Notes under the pieces: generated by a model
Seen by the model: only the letters and a program-made list of their open reading frames with translations
Told to the model about the DNA's origin: nothing
Database searches by the model: none
In this document: piece after piece, positions 17,543 through 25,118 of the stretch
Numbering within the stretch: position 1 is the stretch's first letter
Layout: every line of letters starts with the position of its first letter
Assembly: GCA_016287245.1 (NCBI GenBank)
Contig: JAEEWG010000023.1
Span: 1-48,337 of the forward strand
Direction of reading: 5' to 3'
DNA from: Clostridia bacterium
GTDB taxonomy: Bacteria > Bacillota > Clostridia > Saccharofermentanales > Saccharofermentanaceae
DNA: 48,337 nucleotides
Position numbers and translations under genes: made by a program

Positions 17543-18313
17543 ATGAGTAAAAAAAGGCGTAACATCATCATCGCAGCAGCGGCAGCGGCAGTCATTCTGG
17601 GCATTGCGCTGTTCCTGATCCTCCGCGGATGCAGTTCTTCCAAGGACCCTTCTACCCCGGACAGTTCCTCGAGCGCTTCGGCCGTCTCGAACTCTTCCCA
17701 AACCTCGGACTCTTCCTCCGAAGGCACTAAAGAAGGTTCGGCGGATCTTTCCGATACGGAAAAAGATCCTTCCGATCCTGCCTCTTCAGGCTCATCGGCC
17801 GGCTCTTCCGAGACTCCGGGCGATGGCACCGACGGCTCCACGAAGAATAAAGATACGTCTTCCTCATCCGGATCTTCCAAGTCTTCCGATACTTCGGGAA
17901 AAGGATCCGAATCCTCTACTGAACCTGCAGAAACTACAAAAGACCCGGTAACGGGCAACACCCCGACGCCGACGCCGACTCCGAAGCCGACGGACCCGTC
18001 TTCTTCCGAGACGGAAAAAGACCCGACGGATGCAACACCCACTCCGACACCTGCGCCGACACCGACAAAGGCGCCGGATAAGCCGGTCGAGACATCGACA
18101 GGCGACGGCGAACTCGTAAAAGAACCGACACCGACGCCGACACCTACCCCGGCACCGGAACCGACCAGAGGTCCGGACGACACGCCGACACCGACACCGA
18201 AGCCGACAGAGCCGTCTGAAAAACCGACGGAGAGGCCGACAGAAAAGCCATCCTCTAAGCGCGATGGCGATGGCGTAGTCGAACTGCCCTTCGTCCCGAT
18301 CGACGATCTCTAA
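17543..18313 (+). CDS. Membrane-anchored Ser/Thr/Pro-rich protein
   Basis: 256 residues. MSKKRRNIIIAAAAAAVILG begins a single membrane helix (about 7-28) with positive residues inside; the sequence then reads LRGCSSS, so a lipid-anchor alternative is possible. Residues 30-130 are Ser/Asp/Thr-rich, and residues 130-235 are long TPTPTP and PKPTEP runs. The last residues, RDGDGVVELPFVPIDDL, are not repetitive. Such a chain would be an extended, probably glycosylatable stalk outside the cell. It begins 2 bases after the peptide gene and its stop lies inside the ribosome binding site of the PqqD gene, so it belongs to the cluster. It could be a scaffold, a surface stalk or a substrate of the downstream enzymes; nothing decides between them. 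Confidence 0.75.
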   Translation: MSKKRRNIIIAAAAAAVILGIALFLILRGCSSSKDPSTPDSSSSASAVSNSSQTSDSSSEGTKEGSADLSDTEKDPSDPASSGSSAGSSETPGDGTDGSTKNKDTSSSSGSSKSSDTSGKGSESSTEPAETTKDPVTGNTPTPTPTPKPTDPSSSETEKDPTDATPTPTPAPTPTKAPDKPVETSTGDGELVKEPTPTPTPTPAPEPTRGPDDTPTPTPKPTEPSEKPTERPTEKPSSKRDGDGVVELPFVPIDDL

Positions 18314-18325
18314 GGAGGAAAACCA

Positions 18326-18589
18326 TTGAAACTTTCATCGAAATTTCTGATCCACGCGCAGGAAGATAAGAACGAGTACCTTCTGGTCCCCGTCTCGACC
18401 GCGAGCTTTTCGGGCGTCGTACGCGGGAACCGCACCTTCTATCTGATCCTCAAAGGACTGGAAAGGGGCGCTTCGGAAGAAGAGATGATCCAGGAGCTCG
18501 TCTCCATCGGAGCCCCCGAGGACATGGCGCGCTCGGACGTTCAGACTACGATTTCAAAACTTACGCAGATCGGTGCCATAGATGAGTAA
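18326..18589 (+). CDS. PqqD-like protein (peptide-recognition domain)
   Basis: 87 residues. The sequence YLLVPVSTASFSGVVRGNRTFYLILKGLERGASEEEMIQEL resembles PqqD: strands, then a 'N-x-T/S-A-x-x-I-L-x-L-L' style helix and a winged-helix end. PqqD domains bind the leader of ribosomally made peptides and hand them to modifying enzymes. The start is TTG (18326-18328) with TAAGGAGG 7 bases upstream; that site overlaps the stop of the previous gene. Its end overlaps the peptidase start by 8 bases. No radical-SAM enzyme or other classical tailoring enzyme is encoded here, so its client is probably the 37-residue peptide and its partner enzyme the kinase-like protein. Confidence 0.75.
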   Translation: MKLSSKFLIHAQEDKNEYLLVPVSTASFSGVVRGNRTFYLILKGLERGASEEEMIQELVSIGAPEDMARSDVQTTISKLTQIGAIDE

Positions 18590-19052
18590 TTCCTCTATCG
18601 AAGCAGAAATCAGTGAAAAAGGAAAGCTGATCTACACGAACCGCGGGACCAGCATGCTCCCCCTGATCCGGGAGGGCAAGGACATGCTCATCTTAGAACG
18701 CCCCTCCTTTCCTCTCAGAAAATACGATGTTCCGCTTTATAAGCCGGAACCGTTTCACGGAAAATACGTCCTTCACCGCATCATCAGGGTCAGGGACGGC
18801 CTTTATACTCTTCGCGGCGATAACCGCATCGCCTGCGAGGAAAATGTACGGGAAGACGAGATCGTCGGCGTCCTGACCGGAGTCATCCGATCGGGCGGCA
18901 AGACCATCTCCGTGTCTTCCTTTTCTTATAAACTGTATTCGCGGATCTGGCACTACCTCTTCCCTGTGCGCTACCTCTTCATGCGCGCAAGGTCGGCCGC
19001 ACGCCGGATCTTCCGCTTTTTGAAAAGATCCACCCGGAGGGAGACGCCATGA
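18582..19052 (+). CDS. S24/S26-type signal peptidase-like protein
   Basis: 156 residues. RGTSMLPLI (21-29) carries the expected nucleophile Ser24 in the GxSMxPxI box. KYVLHRIIRV then has His65 where bacterial type I enzymes have the general-base Lys, and LYTLRGDN (74-81) is the conserved GDN region. A Ser/His pair is the arrangement of the SipW/ER-type S26 peptidases. There is no N-terminal membrane helix; the C-terminus (YLFPVRYLFMRARSAARRIF) is basic and amphipathic. It could remove a leader or act as a small cytosolic or peripheral protease. It overlaps the PqqD and kinase genes, consistent with one functional unit. Confidence 0.75.
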   Translation: MSNSSIEAEISEKGKLIYTNRGTSMLPLIREGKDMLILERPSFPLRKYDVPLYKPEPFHGKYVLHRIIRVRDGLYTLRGDNRIACEENVREDEIVGVLTGVIRSGGKTISVSSFSYKLYSRIWHYLFPVRYLFMRARSAARRIFRFLKRSTRRETP

Positions 19053-19777
19053 TCGAGTCCTATAAGATCGCCGGCCACGTTTTCTCCGTCGAATCGATCT
19101 ACCCCGATGTCCACAAATACTGCCGGGACTACCGGACGGAGGAGCCGTCCGAGTTCACCCTTCGTGTCACGCCCGAAGATATCGAATATGAGCGGGCTAT
19201 GTCGGCAGCAGATAAGACTTTTCCGGACGGATATCTCGAAGAACTGGCCGTCTATAGGAAGATCGCCGAACTTGCGCCTTCCTTTAACACCTTCCTCTTC
19301 CACGGCTCCTGTGTAGCTGTCGATGGGAAAGGATATCTCTTCACTGCCAGAAGCGGCGTCGGAAAATCCACCCACGCCAAGCTCTGGTGCGATCTTTTTT
19401 CGGACCGCGCCGTCATGGTCAACGACGACAAGCCCCTGATCCGCGTCGAAAAGGACGGGGTATTCATCTACGGCACTCCATATAACGGAAAACACAGACG
19501 CGGCAGCGATCTGTGCGTGCCGCTTAAGGCGATCTGCCTGCTGTCTAGAGGAAAAGAAAATCACATCGAAAAGATCACCGGCAAAAAAGCATATCCGGTT
19601 CTTTTCGCGCAGACATACCGCTCAAAGGACCCGATGGTCCTGCAAAAAACACTGACGCTTCTTGACGGAATGCTCGAACACGTGAGACTATACGATTTGA
19701 AGTGTAATATGAAGATAGATGCGGCGAAGACCGCTTACGAGGGGATCAATGGACCGGACGCTACGATGGATCAATAA
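19049..19777 (+). CDS. HPr-kinase / PEPCK-fold kinase-like protein
   Basis: 242 residues. The P-loop RSGVGKSTHAKLW starts at residue 101 and is followed by VMVNDDKPLI (122-131), the arrangement of HPr kinase and the related small PEPCK-fold proteins often annotated as PEP carboxykinase. The preceding FLFHGSCVAVDGKGYLFTA is also typical. In lasso-peptide clusters, related kinases phosphorylate the C-terminal Ser of a peptide; here a Ser/Thr-containing peptide lies upstream, so a peptide kinase is a fair inference. The start overlaps the peptidase stop (ATGA), and the end overlaps the exporter start by 29 bases. Confidence 0.75.
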   Translation: MIESYKIAGHVFSVESIYPDVHKYCRDYRTEEPSEFTLRVTPEDIEYERAMSAADKTFPDGYLEELAVYRKIAELAPSFNTFLFHGSCVAVDGKGYLFTARSGVGKSTHAKLWCDLFSDRAVMVNDDKPLIRVEKDGVFIYGTPYNGKHRRGSDLCVPLKAICLLSRGKENHIEKITGKKAYPVLFAQTYRSKDPMVLQKTLTLLDGMLEHVRLYDLKCNMKIDAAKTAYEGINGPDATMDQ

Positions 19778-21479
19778 AATAGCCGGCAGGAGCCGCGCGC
19801 TCGTCCTGCTGCTGTGCCTCGTTCAGATCGTGATGGGCTCGATCGGCGTTTTTTATGCGCTGCTTCTGAAGGCCATCGTCGACAGCGCCGTCGTCTCCGA
19901 TAAGGACGCATTCCTCCGCTATATCCTTCTCTTCGTGCTCCTCGAAGTATTTCGTATCATTATATCGGCCATCAACCGTCGCCTCACGGAATACACGAAA
20001 TCGATCCTCGAAAACAAGTTTAAGTCCCACCTTCTGCGGAAGATCCTCTACGGGGATTTCTCGCGGGTATCCGCCACGCACTCGGGCGAATGGCTGAACC
20101 GCCTGACCAATGACGCGGTCCTGATCGCCAACGGCATCGTGGAGATCCTGCCGACGTTCCTCGGCATGTTCGTCAAGATGGCCGGCGCCCTCGGAATGCT
20201 TCTGTTCCTCGATACGAGGATCGCACTCATCATGCTCCCCGCCGCCGTCGTCCTCGGACTTCTCACCTTCCTGATGCGCAAAAAGCTTAAGAGAATGCAT
20301 AAGGACGTGCAGGAAAAGGACGGGCAACTCCGGATCTTCATGCAGGAGAGGATCGAGAGCCTGATGATCATCAAAACATTCGGCGCCGAAGAGGATACTC
20401 TCACCGGGGCCTCCGGAAAACTCGACGCCCATAAGAAGTCCAGAATGAGAAGGAACACCTTCTCGGTATTTGCGAATATCGGCTATATGCTCACCATGAA
20501 CGGCATGTATATCCTCGGCATCTGCTACGGCGGTTACGGGATCCTCACGGGCTCCATGTCCTACGGCTCGCTCATGGCCATGACCCAGCTCATCACGCAG
20601 CTGCAGAATCCGATCGTCAACATGACCGGACTCATCCCGAAGATCTTCACGGTCACGGCTTCCGCCGAGCGCCTGATGGAGATCGAAAGCAGCTCTTCCG
20701 AAGAGACCGGAAAGGATTGCCCGGTCTCTTATTCCGAATTGAAAAGCATCGGTCTTTCGAACGTTAGCTTCACCTACCCGGCACCGTATAGAACGTGCGC
20801 CGCCGGACCGGATGCGGCGTCCTCCGATGCTTCCACCGCACCCGCGAAGGGCGCGGCCGAAGCCCCTTCCGGAAAAGAGAAAATGCCGCAGGTCCTTAAG
20901 GACTTTTCCCTCTCTATCGGGAAAGGCGAATTCCTCGCATTTGCCGGACACAGCGGCTGCGGTAAGTCCACTGTCTTAAAACTCCTGATGAGCCTTTATA
21001 CGCCGGATCAGGGCGAGACCTATTACGAGACATCCGCGGAGAAAAAAGCGCTCACAGACGCAACGAGAAGTCTTTTCGCATATGTTCCGCAGGGAAATTA
21101 CTTAATGAGCGGCACGATCCGGGAGATCGTCTCTTTTTCCGATCCAAAAGCATCGGGAGACACCAGTAGGATCCGCTCCGCACTGAAGATCGCCTGTGCC
21201 GATTCTTTTATCGAAGAACTCGACGACAAAGAAGATACGCTCCTCGGCGAAAGAGGCACGGGACTGTCGGAAGGACAGATGCAGCGCATCGCCATCGCGC
21301 GCGCCATCTTCTCCGACCGCCCGATACTGCTTCTCGATGAAGCGACCAGCGGCCTCGACGAAGAGACGGAGAAGGCACTTCTTCACAACCTGCGCACCAT
21401 GACGGATAAGACCGTCGTGATCGTCACGCACAGGAAAGCTGTGATCGACGCCTGTGACCGCGTCATCGATTTCGAGTAA
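19749..21479 (+). CDS. ABC exporter (fused membrane and ATPase domains)
   Basis: 576 residues from the ATG at 19749, chosen because GAGGGG precedes it; a start at 19719 would add 10 residues. The N-terminal half has six membrane helices of the ABC exporter type. The ATPase has Walker A GHSGCGKST (about 400-408), signature LSEGQ (about 505-509) and Walker B PILLLDEATSGLD (about 524-536). There is no N-terminal C39 peptidase domain, so leader removal would have to be done by the S26-like protein. A 30-35-residue Ala/Pro/Ser-rich insertion (about residues 351-381) splits the start of the ATPase domain, between FTYPAPYRT and VLKDFSL. It is the last gene of the cluster and the likely export route for its product. 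Confidence 0.9.
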   Translation: MDRTLRWINKIAGRSRALVLLLCLVQIVMGSIGVFYALLLKAIVDSAVVSDKDAFLRYILLFVLLEVFRIIISAINRRLTEYTKSILENKFKSHLLRKILYGDFSRVSATHSGEWLNRLTNDAVLIANGIVEILPTFLGMFVKMAGALGMLLFLDTRIALIMLPAAVVLGLLTFLMRKKLKRMHKDVQEKDGQLRIFMQERIESLMIIKTFGAEEDTLTGASGKLDAHKKSRMRRNTFSVFANIGYMLTMNGMYILGICYGGYGILTGSMSYGSLMAMTQLITQLQNPIVNMTGLIPKIFTVTASAERLMEIESSSSEETGKDCPVSYSELKSIGLSNVSFTYPAPYRTCAAGPDAASSDASTAPAKGAAEAPSGKEKMPQVLKDFSLSIGKGEFLAFAGHSGCGKSTVLKLLMSLYTPDQGETYYETSAEKKALTDATRSLFAYVPQGNYLMSGTIREIVSFSDPKASGDTSRIRSALKIACADSFIEELDDKEDTLLGERGTGLSEGQMQRIAIARAIFSDRPILLLDEATSGLDEETEKALLHNLRTMTDKTVVIVTHRKAVIDACDRVIDFE

Positions 21480-21517
21480 CGTCATTGATTTCGAGCAGCG
21501 ACATCGATTGAAAGTAA
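21461..21517 (+). repeat. Three tandem 19-bp units at the exporter 3' end
   Basis: Units at 21461-21479, 21480-21498 and 21499-21517 follow CGTCATCGATTTCGAGTAA with decay from first to third. The first unit encodes the last residues RVIDFE and the stop. Since 19 is not a multiple of three, copies beyond the first are out of frame. It looks like a slippage duplication of the gene end. Confidence 0.75.
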
Positions 21518-21524
21518 AAAGGGA

Positions 21525-23243
21525 TCAGTCCAGTTCGTTTAAAAGACCGAAACGGTAACCTTCGTTTTCCAGAAGCGTCAGCACGGCATCCAGCTCATTT
21601 ACATTCGACTGCGAGTCATTATGCATCAGCGCGATCGCACCGTTATGGTGATATGTCGCAAAGTGGTTCGTGACGAAACCCGGCTCCGGCTGGGCGCTCG
21701 GCTCATAGTCGTTATACGCGATACTCCAGAACACGGTCTTATATCCGCAGTCCGAGATGATCGTCATGAGACGCGGCGTGTAGGTTCCCTTCGGTGTTCT
21801 GAAATACGGATCCAGCTTATATCCGGTCTTCTCGTAGAAATACTCGGCCACATCGAAGATCTCGCCGGCGATCTCATCGACGCTCTTCGGCACAAGATCC
21901 GTGTGGGTCACGGTGTGGTTACATACCATGTGACCTTCCTGCTTCATGCGGACTGCATAGTCCGAGCACTTCTCCAGATACATCTTCGTGACGAAGAAGC
22001 TGGCCTTTGCGCCATGCTTGGCAAGCGTGTCCAGGATCGACACGGTCTTGTCGGACGGATAGCCGCAGTCAAACGTCAGGTAGATCACCTTATCGTCGTC
22101 GGAGACGTTCTTATTCACATAGGCCCCGTTATAGTCGGCGATCTTGAAGAACTCGTAGGAAGGAGACTGGGAATGGTCCTCCACTCTCTTGAAGCACCAG
22201 GATTCCTTCATGACATTGTCGAGAGAATCGTAGTAGGAAGCATTTGCCACGATACTTCTCCGAAGTTCCTTAAGATACGCAAGATAGTCCTCGTCTCTTT
22301 CCTTCGGAAGATCAGACTTGGTCGGAGCCGCCGTAGCTTTCGTAGGCTCTTCCGTCGTCTCCGGAGCCGCCGTGGTCTCTGTCGGAGCCTCGGTCGTGCT
22401 TTCCGTCGCCTCAGAGCTCTCGGAAGAACTCTCCTCCGAAGTTGCCTCGGACGGATCTTTTCCATCGGAAACATCGCCACCCGGCGCATCGTCATCCGTC
22501 GGAACGGTCGGCTTCACATCCTCCAGAAGAGGCCCGTCGACCTCCTGGCTCCAGCTCTTGATCTGCGTCTCATAGCCGTCGCCGATACCGAGGACTCCGT
22601 GATTTCTGACCTTATCCGCCGGCGGATTCTTATCGTTACTTTCGTATGTCTCTGTGTCAGCTGCATAGTAGATCGAATAGCGGACATAGAACCGCTTATC
22701 CTTGATCGACTGCTCGAGCTTATCGAGGTCCTGATCCTTGTTTTCGATCGGATGACCCGGCGCGATCTTCAGGCAGCACGACAGATCCATCTCACGGATC
22801 TGAAGGAAATCTTCAAAAGAAATGTTCGGATCGATATTCTCCGAAAGTTCCGCATTCTTCCCGCAATTATAGATCACGCGGCAGTCCGGTCCATAGACCT
22901 CCTTTGCCATTCCGTCAAGAAGATCGAACGTCTGCTTTTCGTACTTTACCGAGATAAAACTGTCCACATAGCGGAAATCCTCGCCCGAACGCATGACCTT
23001 GACATAGATATTCTGCTCCGGGTACTTGTCGCACCTGAGATAAAGCTCGTAGGAGGATGCCGTCGGCTGATGATCGTCGAAGTCAGACACATACGTGAAT
23101 TCCTCACCGTATCTGCCCTTCATGTACTTGATCGTGTCGTCCACGGAAAACTTCTTGCCCGAGAACAGACAGCCTGTATTCAAAATGCCGCTGAAAAGAA
23201 CGACCAGCAGCATAACTACTGTGTATTTCACATACTTCTTCAT
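21525..23243 (-). CDS. PdaA-like polysaccharide deacetylase (membrane or lipid anchored)
   Basis: 572 residues. An N-terminal hydrophobic segment (7-25, possibly a lipoprotein signal ending at Cys25) is followed by a unique domain (30-245), an acidic Ser/Thr/Glu/Pro linker (250-310) and a NodB deacetylase domain (about 350-572). The linker-to-domain junction SWCFKRVEDHSQ resembles PdaA. Catalytic motifs are TFDCGY (390-395), with the metal/base Asp, and NHTVTH (442-447), a His-x3-His metal site. The likely role is deacetylation of peptidoglycan or another surface polysaccharide outside the membrane. It is convergent with the exporter and monocistronic. A TATAAT on its strand lies about 67 bases upstream, beside a palindrome. 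Confidence 0.88.
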   Translation of the reverse strand: MKKYVKYTVVMLLVVLFSGILNTGCLFSGKKFSVDDTIKYMKGRYGEEFTYVSDFDDHQPTASSYELYLRCDKYPEQNIYVKVMRSGEDFRYVDSFISVKYEKQTFDLLDGMAKEVYGPDCRVIYNCGKNAELSENIDPNISFEDFLQIREMDLSCCLKIAPGHPIENKDQDLDKLEQSIKDKRFYVRYSIYYAADTETYESNDKNPPADKVRNHGVLGIGDGYETQIKSWSQEVDGPLLEDVKPTVPTDDDAPGGDVSDGKDPSEATSEESSSESSEATESTTEAPTETTAAPETTEEPTKATAAPTKSDLPKERDEDYLAYLKELRRSIVANASYYDSLDNVMKESWCFKRVEDHSQSPSYEFFKIADYNGAYVNKNVSDDDKVIYLTFDCGYPSDKTVSILDTLAKHGAKASFFVTKMYLEKCSDYAVRMKQEGHMVCNHTVTHTDLVPKSVDEIAGEIFDVAEYFYEKTGYKLDPYFRTPKGTYTPRLMTIISDCGYKTVFWSIAYNDYEPSAQPEPGFVTNHFATYHHNGAIALMHNDSQSNVNELDAVLTLLENEGYRFGLLNELD

Positions 23244-23316
23244 GATGTCCTATCACCTCAACACACACCGGTAAGAACCCATCCCATTCCCGGTGCAATT
23301 CCACTTTTCATTATAG

Positions 23317-23329
23317 TTTCCTCAGGAAA
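23317..23329 (-). promoter_or_regulatory. Palindrome TTTCCT-C-AGGAAA beside the deacetylase -10
   Basis: Six-base perfect arms around one central base. It sits immediately upstream of the TATAAT (minus strand, 23310-23315) proposed for the deacetylase gene, in the position of an operator. No clear -35 accompanies it, which would fit an activator-dependent or unusual promoter. Confidence 0.4.
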
Positions 23330-23438
23330 AGTTACGTGACTATTCGGTAAGTTTCGAATCAGAAATGCATCGAAAAGGCGCATCTGTCTATGCCTGAATA
23401 ACTACATCTCCATCGCCAAAAGACATCTTTAGATAGTT

Positions 23439-23511
23439 TATATTTTTACCACGTTTTCCGCCATTGTTCTACACACATCTTTTAGGAATCCGCACATTAT
23501 TTTCCGAAAAG
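23439..23511 (+). repeat. Upstream repeat, copy 1 (shared by two DUF4214 genes)
   Basis: Resembles 24833-24905: a TATAT-TTTACCAC start, the identical 17-mer CTACACACATCTTTTAG (23469-23485 here), then CCGAAAA. In both copies it lies about 200 bases before the -10 of the following gene. The rest of 23244-23655 holds no ORF I would call. Confidence 0.7.
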
Positions 23512-23655
23512 CACCCCTGGTCAGTGAAAATTAATGAATCGTGTTTTCGGCGTAATAGGAAGTAAATATTTTTAAGTGCTTTTTCGCCACTTTTCCTCTT
23601 CCGGCAATCGTGAAAAATGCTCTTTGATATTCGTACGATAGTTATGCTTTTCGGT

Positions 23656-23710
23656 TTGATTTTGACCTTGCCGCAAATGCCCGCCTGCTATACTGAAATT
23701 GCTGCAGCAA
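23656..23710 (+). promoter_or_regulatory. Extended -10 promoter and palindromic operator, copy 1
   Basis: TTGATTTT (23656-23663), 25 bases, TGC-TATACT (-10 at 23689-23694), then GAAA and the perfect 12-bp palindrome TTGCTGCAGCAA (23699-23710) at the expected transcription start. The same elements with the same spacing precede the gene at 25119. Confidence 0.7.
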
Positions 23711-23755
23711 ACGAAATCCAACAAGTGAAAAATGAAATCAAGGAGTGTGTGAACA

Positions 23756-24733
23756 ATGAAAAAAACAGGCATTATTAAATCATTGTCAGTAGTAGTCACA
23801 GTCGCCAGTATTCTTACTGCCGGCTCCTCTGTGATGACACAGAAGAAGGTAAGTGCTGCCAGCAACAAAAAGTACGCCGCAGCCGTCGTCAACATCGCTC
23901 TGGCAGAAGAAGGCTATCGCGAATATGCCAACAACAAGTGCAAATATTCGGAAGACATTGACAACATGAGAAGAAATGGTCAGTACTTCTATAACGGCTA
24001 TAAGAATGGTGCTGCCGAGTGGTGCGATATCTTCGTAGACTGGTGCTTTATCCAGGCATACGGCTTCGATGCTGCGCGTCAGATGACAGGCCAGACTCAG
24101 GGTCACGATTGCGGTGCAGGCGTAAAGTATTCCTACAGCTATTACTCCAACCATCCGTCCTATCCTCAGCCGGGTGATCAGATCTTCTTCAAAGACAGTA
24201 GCAACAATATGACACATACCGGTCTGGTATATGCAGTCTATGGCGGCAGAGTCTATACCATCGAAGGTAATGTTTCCAAGTCTGTCGGCAAAAGAGACTA
24301 TCCTCTTGGTTCTTCGAAGATCAAGGGTTACGGCAGAGCGACATTTGACGCAGATCCGAACAACAAGTACAACTCTTTCGTTACCGGCCTTTATTCCGGA
24401 ATTCTCGGAAGAAATCCGGATGCCGGCGGATTCAATTCCTGGATCAACACATTAACTTCCGGCAACCCGAACAAGACTGTTACCGAAGTCGCTTGGGAGT
24501 TCTTCTGCTCCAACGAGTTCAAGAACAAGAGTATCTCTGACTCGGCATACATCGACTGTCTCTATAAGGGTCTTCTCGGAAGAAACGCGGATGCCAACGG
24601 CAAGAACTACTGGTTAAGTGTTATCGGCAGCCAGGGCAGAGAGGGTGTCTTCAGAGGCGTCATCAAGTCCGACGAATTCCGTAACAGATGCAGCGACATG
24701 GGCATCATCAGACAGTACAACAAGCAGAACTAA
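23756..24733 (+). CDS. Secreted CHAP-domain hydrolase with DUF4214 repeats
   Basis: 325 residues. A signal peptide covers residues 1 to about 35 (AA before SNKKY). The CHAP-like domain has AEWCDIFVDWCF with catalytic Cys90, HTGLVY with His154, and IEGN at 169-172. CHAP enzymes are amidases or endopeptidases that cut peptidoglycan. Two DUF4214-like units follow: FVTGLYSGILGRNPDAGGFNSW and YIDCLYKGLLGRNADANGKNYW, ending in EFRNRCSDMGI. DUF4214 is a small helical domain of extracellular proteins that is poorly characterised. It is monocistronic, with its own terminator and a palindromic operator. A role in cell separation or lysis of neighbours is inferred. Confidence 0.88.
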   Translation: MKKTGIIKSLSVVVTVASILTAGSSVMTQKKVSAASNKKYAAAVVNIALAEEGYREYANNKCKYSEDIDNMRRNGQYFYNGYKNGAAEWCDIFVDWCFIQAYGFDAARQMTGQTQGHDCGAGVKYSYSYYSNHPSYPQPGDQIFFKDSSNNMTHTGLVYAVYGGRVYTIEGNVSKSVGKRDYPLGSSKIKGYGRATFDADPNNKYNSFVTGLYSGILGRNPDAGGFNSWINTLTSGNPNKTVTEVAWEFFCSNEFKNKSISDSAYIDCLYKGLLGRNADANGKNYWLSVIGSQGREGVFRGVIKSDEFRNRCSDMGIIRQYNKQN

Positions 24734-24784
24734 CGCCCGAAAAACAGGCACTGTCATTTATTGAATGAACAGATAATCATTAAT

Positions 24785-24824
24785 AAGATCTCCTGGATCG
24801 AACACGGTCCGGGAGATCTTTTTT
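24785..24824 (+). terminator. Terminator after the CHAP gene
   Basis: AAGATCTCC and GGAGATCTT arms, with GGA/TCC pairing further in and a loop of about 10 bases, followed by a T run to 24824. Confidence 0.85.
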
Positions 24825-24832
24825 ACGAATTA

Positions 24833-24905
24833 TATATTTACCACTTCTTCCTTTTTTTTGCTACACACATCTTTTAGCAAACCTCCGAATATCGTCCGAA
24901 AAACT
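24833..24905 (+). repeat. Upstream repeat, copy 2
   Basis: Counterpart of 23439-23511; contains the same CTACACACATCTTTTAG (24861-24877) and a CCGAAAAAC end. It starts just after the terminator. The following 24906-25040 holds no gene; an open frame runs through it but lacks a ribosome binding site and known similarity. Confidence 0.7.
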
Positions 24906-25040
24906 TCTCCGAATATCGATCTATGCGATGTGTCAAAAGATATCTTCCGATCGCTTAGCTCATTGAAACAAGGCGATTTCATAGATTGTATTCTTTTCGA
25001 AGAAACTATTCCCCATCACACGATTGTTATAGATTTAAGG

Positions 25041-25095
25041 TTGATTTTCCCACGTTCCGAAGTATGCCATTGTTATACTGAAATTGCTGCAGCAA
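25041..25095 (+). promoter_or_regulatory. Extended -10 promoter and palindromic operator, copy 2
   Basis: TTGATTTT (25041-25048), 25 bases, TGT-TATACT (-10 at 25074-25079), GAAA, then TTGCTGCAGCAA (25084-25095). Spacing and palindrome are identical to copy 1. Confidence 0.7.
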
Positions 25096-25118
25096 ATACA
25101 AATATATGGAGAGAAATT

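Noticed and set aside
19761..20951. Minus-strand frame opposite the ABC exporter
   Set aside because: His/Asp/Arg-rich shadow of the exporter coding sequence, with no independent signals.
17427..21479. Lasso peptide or lanthipeptide cluster
   Set aside because: There is no asparagine-synthetase-like cyclase, no transglutaminase-like B2 protease, no LanM/LanB/LanC, and the peptide has no Cys. Only PqqD-like, kinase-like and exporter parts are shared.
21621..23339. Plus-strand frame opposite the deacetylase
   Set aside because: It mirrors the codon bias of the real gene, has no ribosome binding site and reads as Arg/Leu/Ile-rich sequence without motifs.
24858..25118. N-terminal extension of the DUF4214 protein at 25119
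   Set aside because: It would run through the promoter and palindrome, lacks a ribosome binding site, and would bury a good signal peptide.
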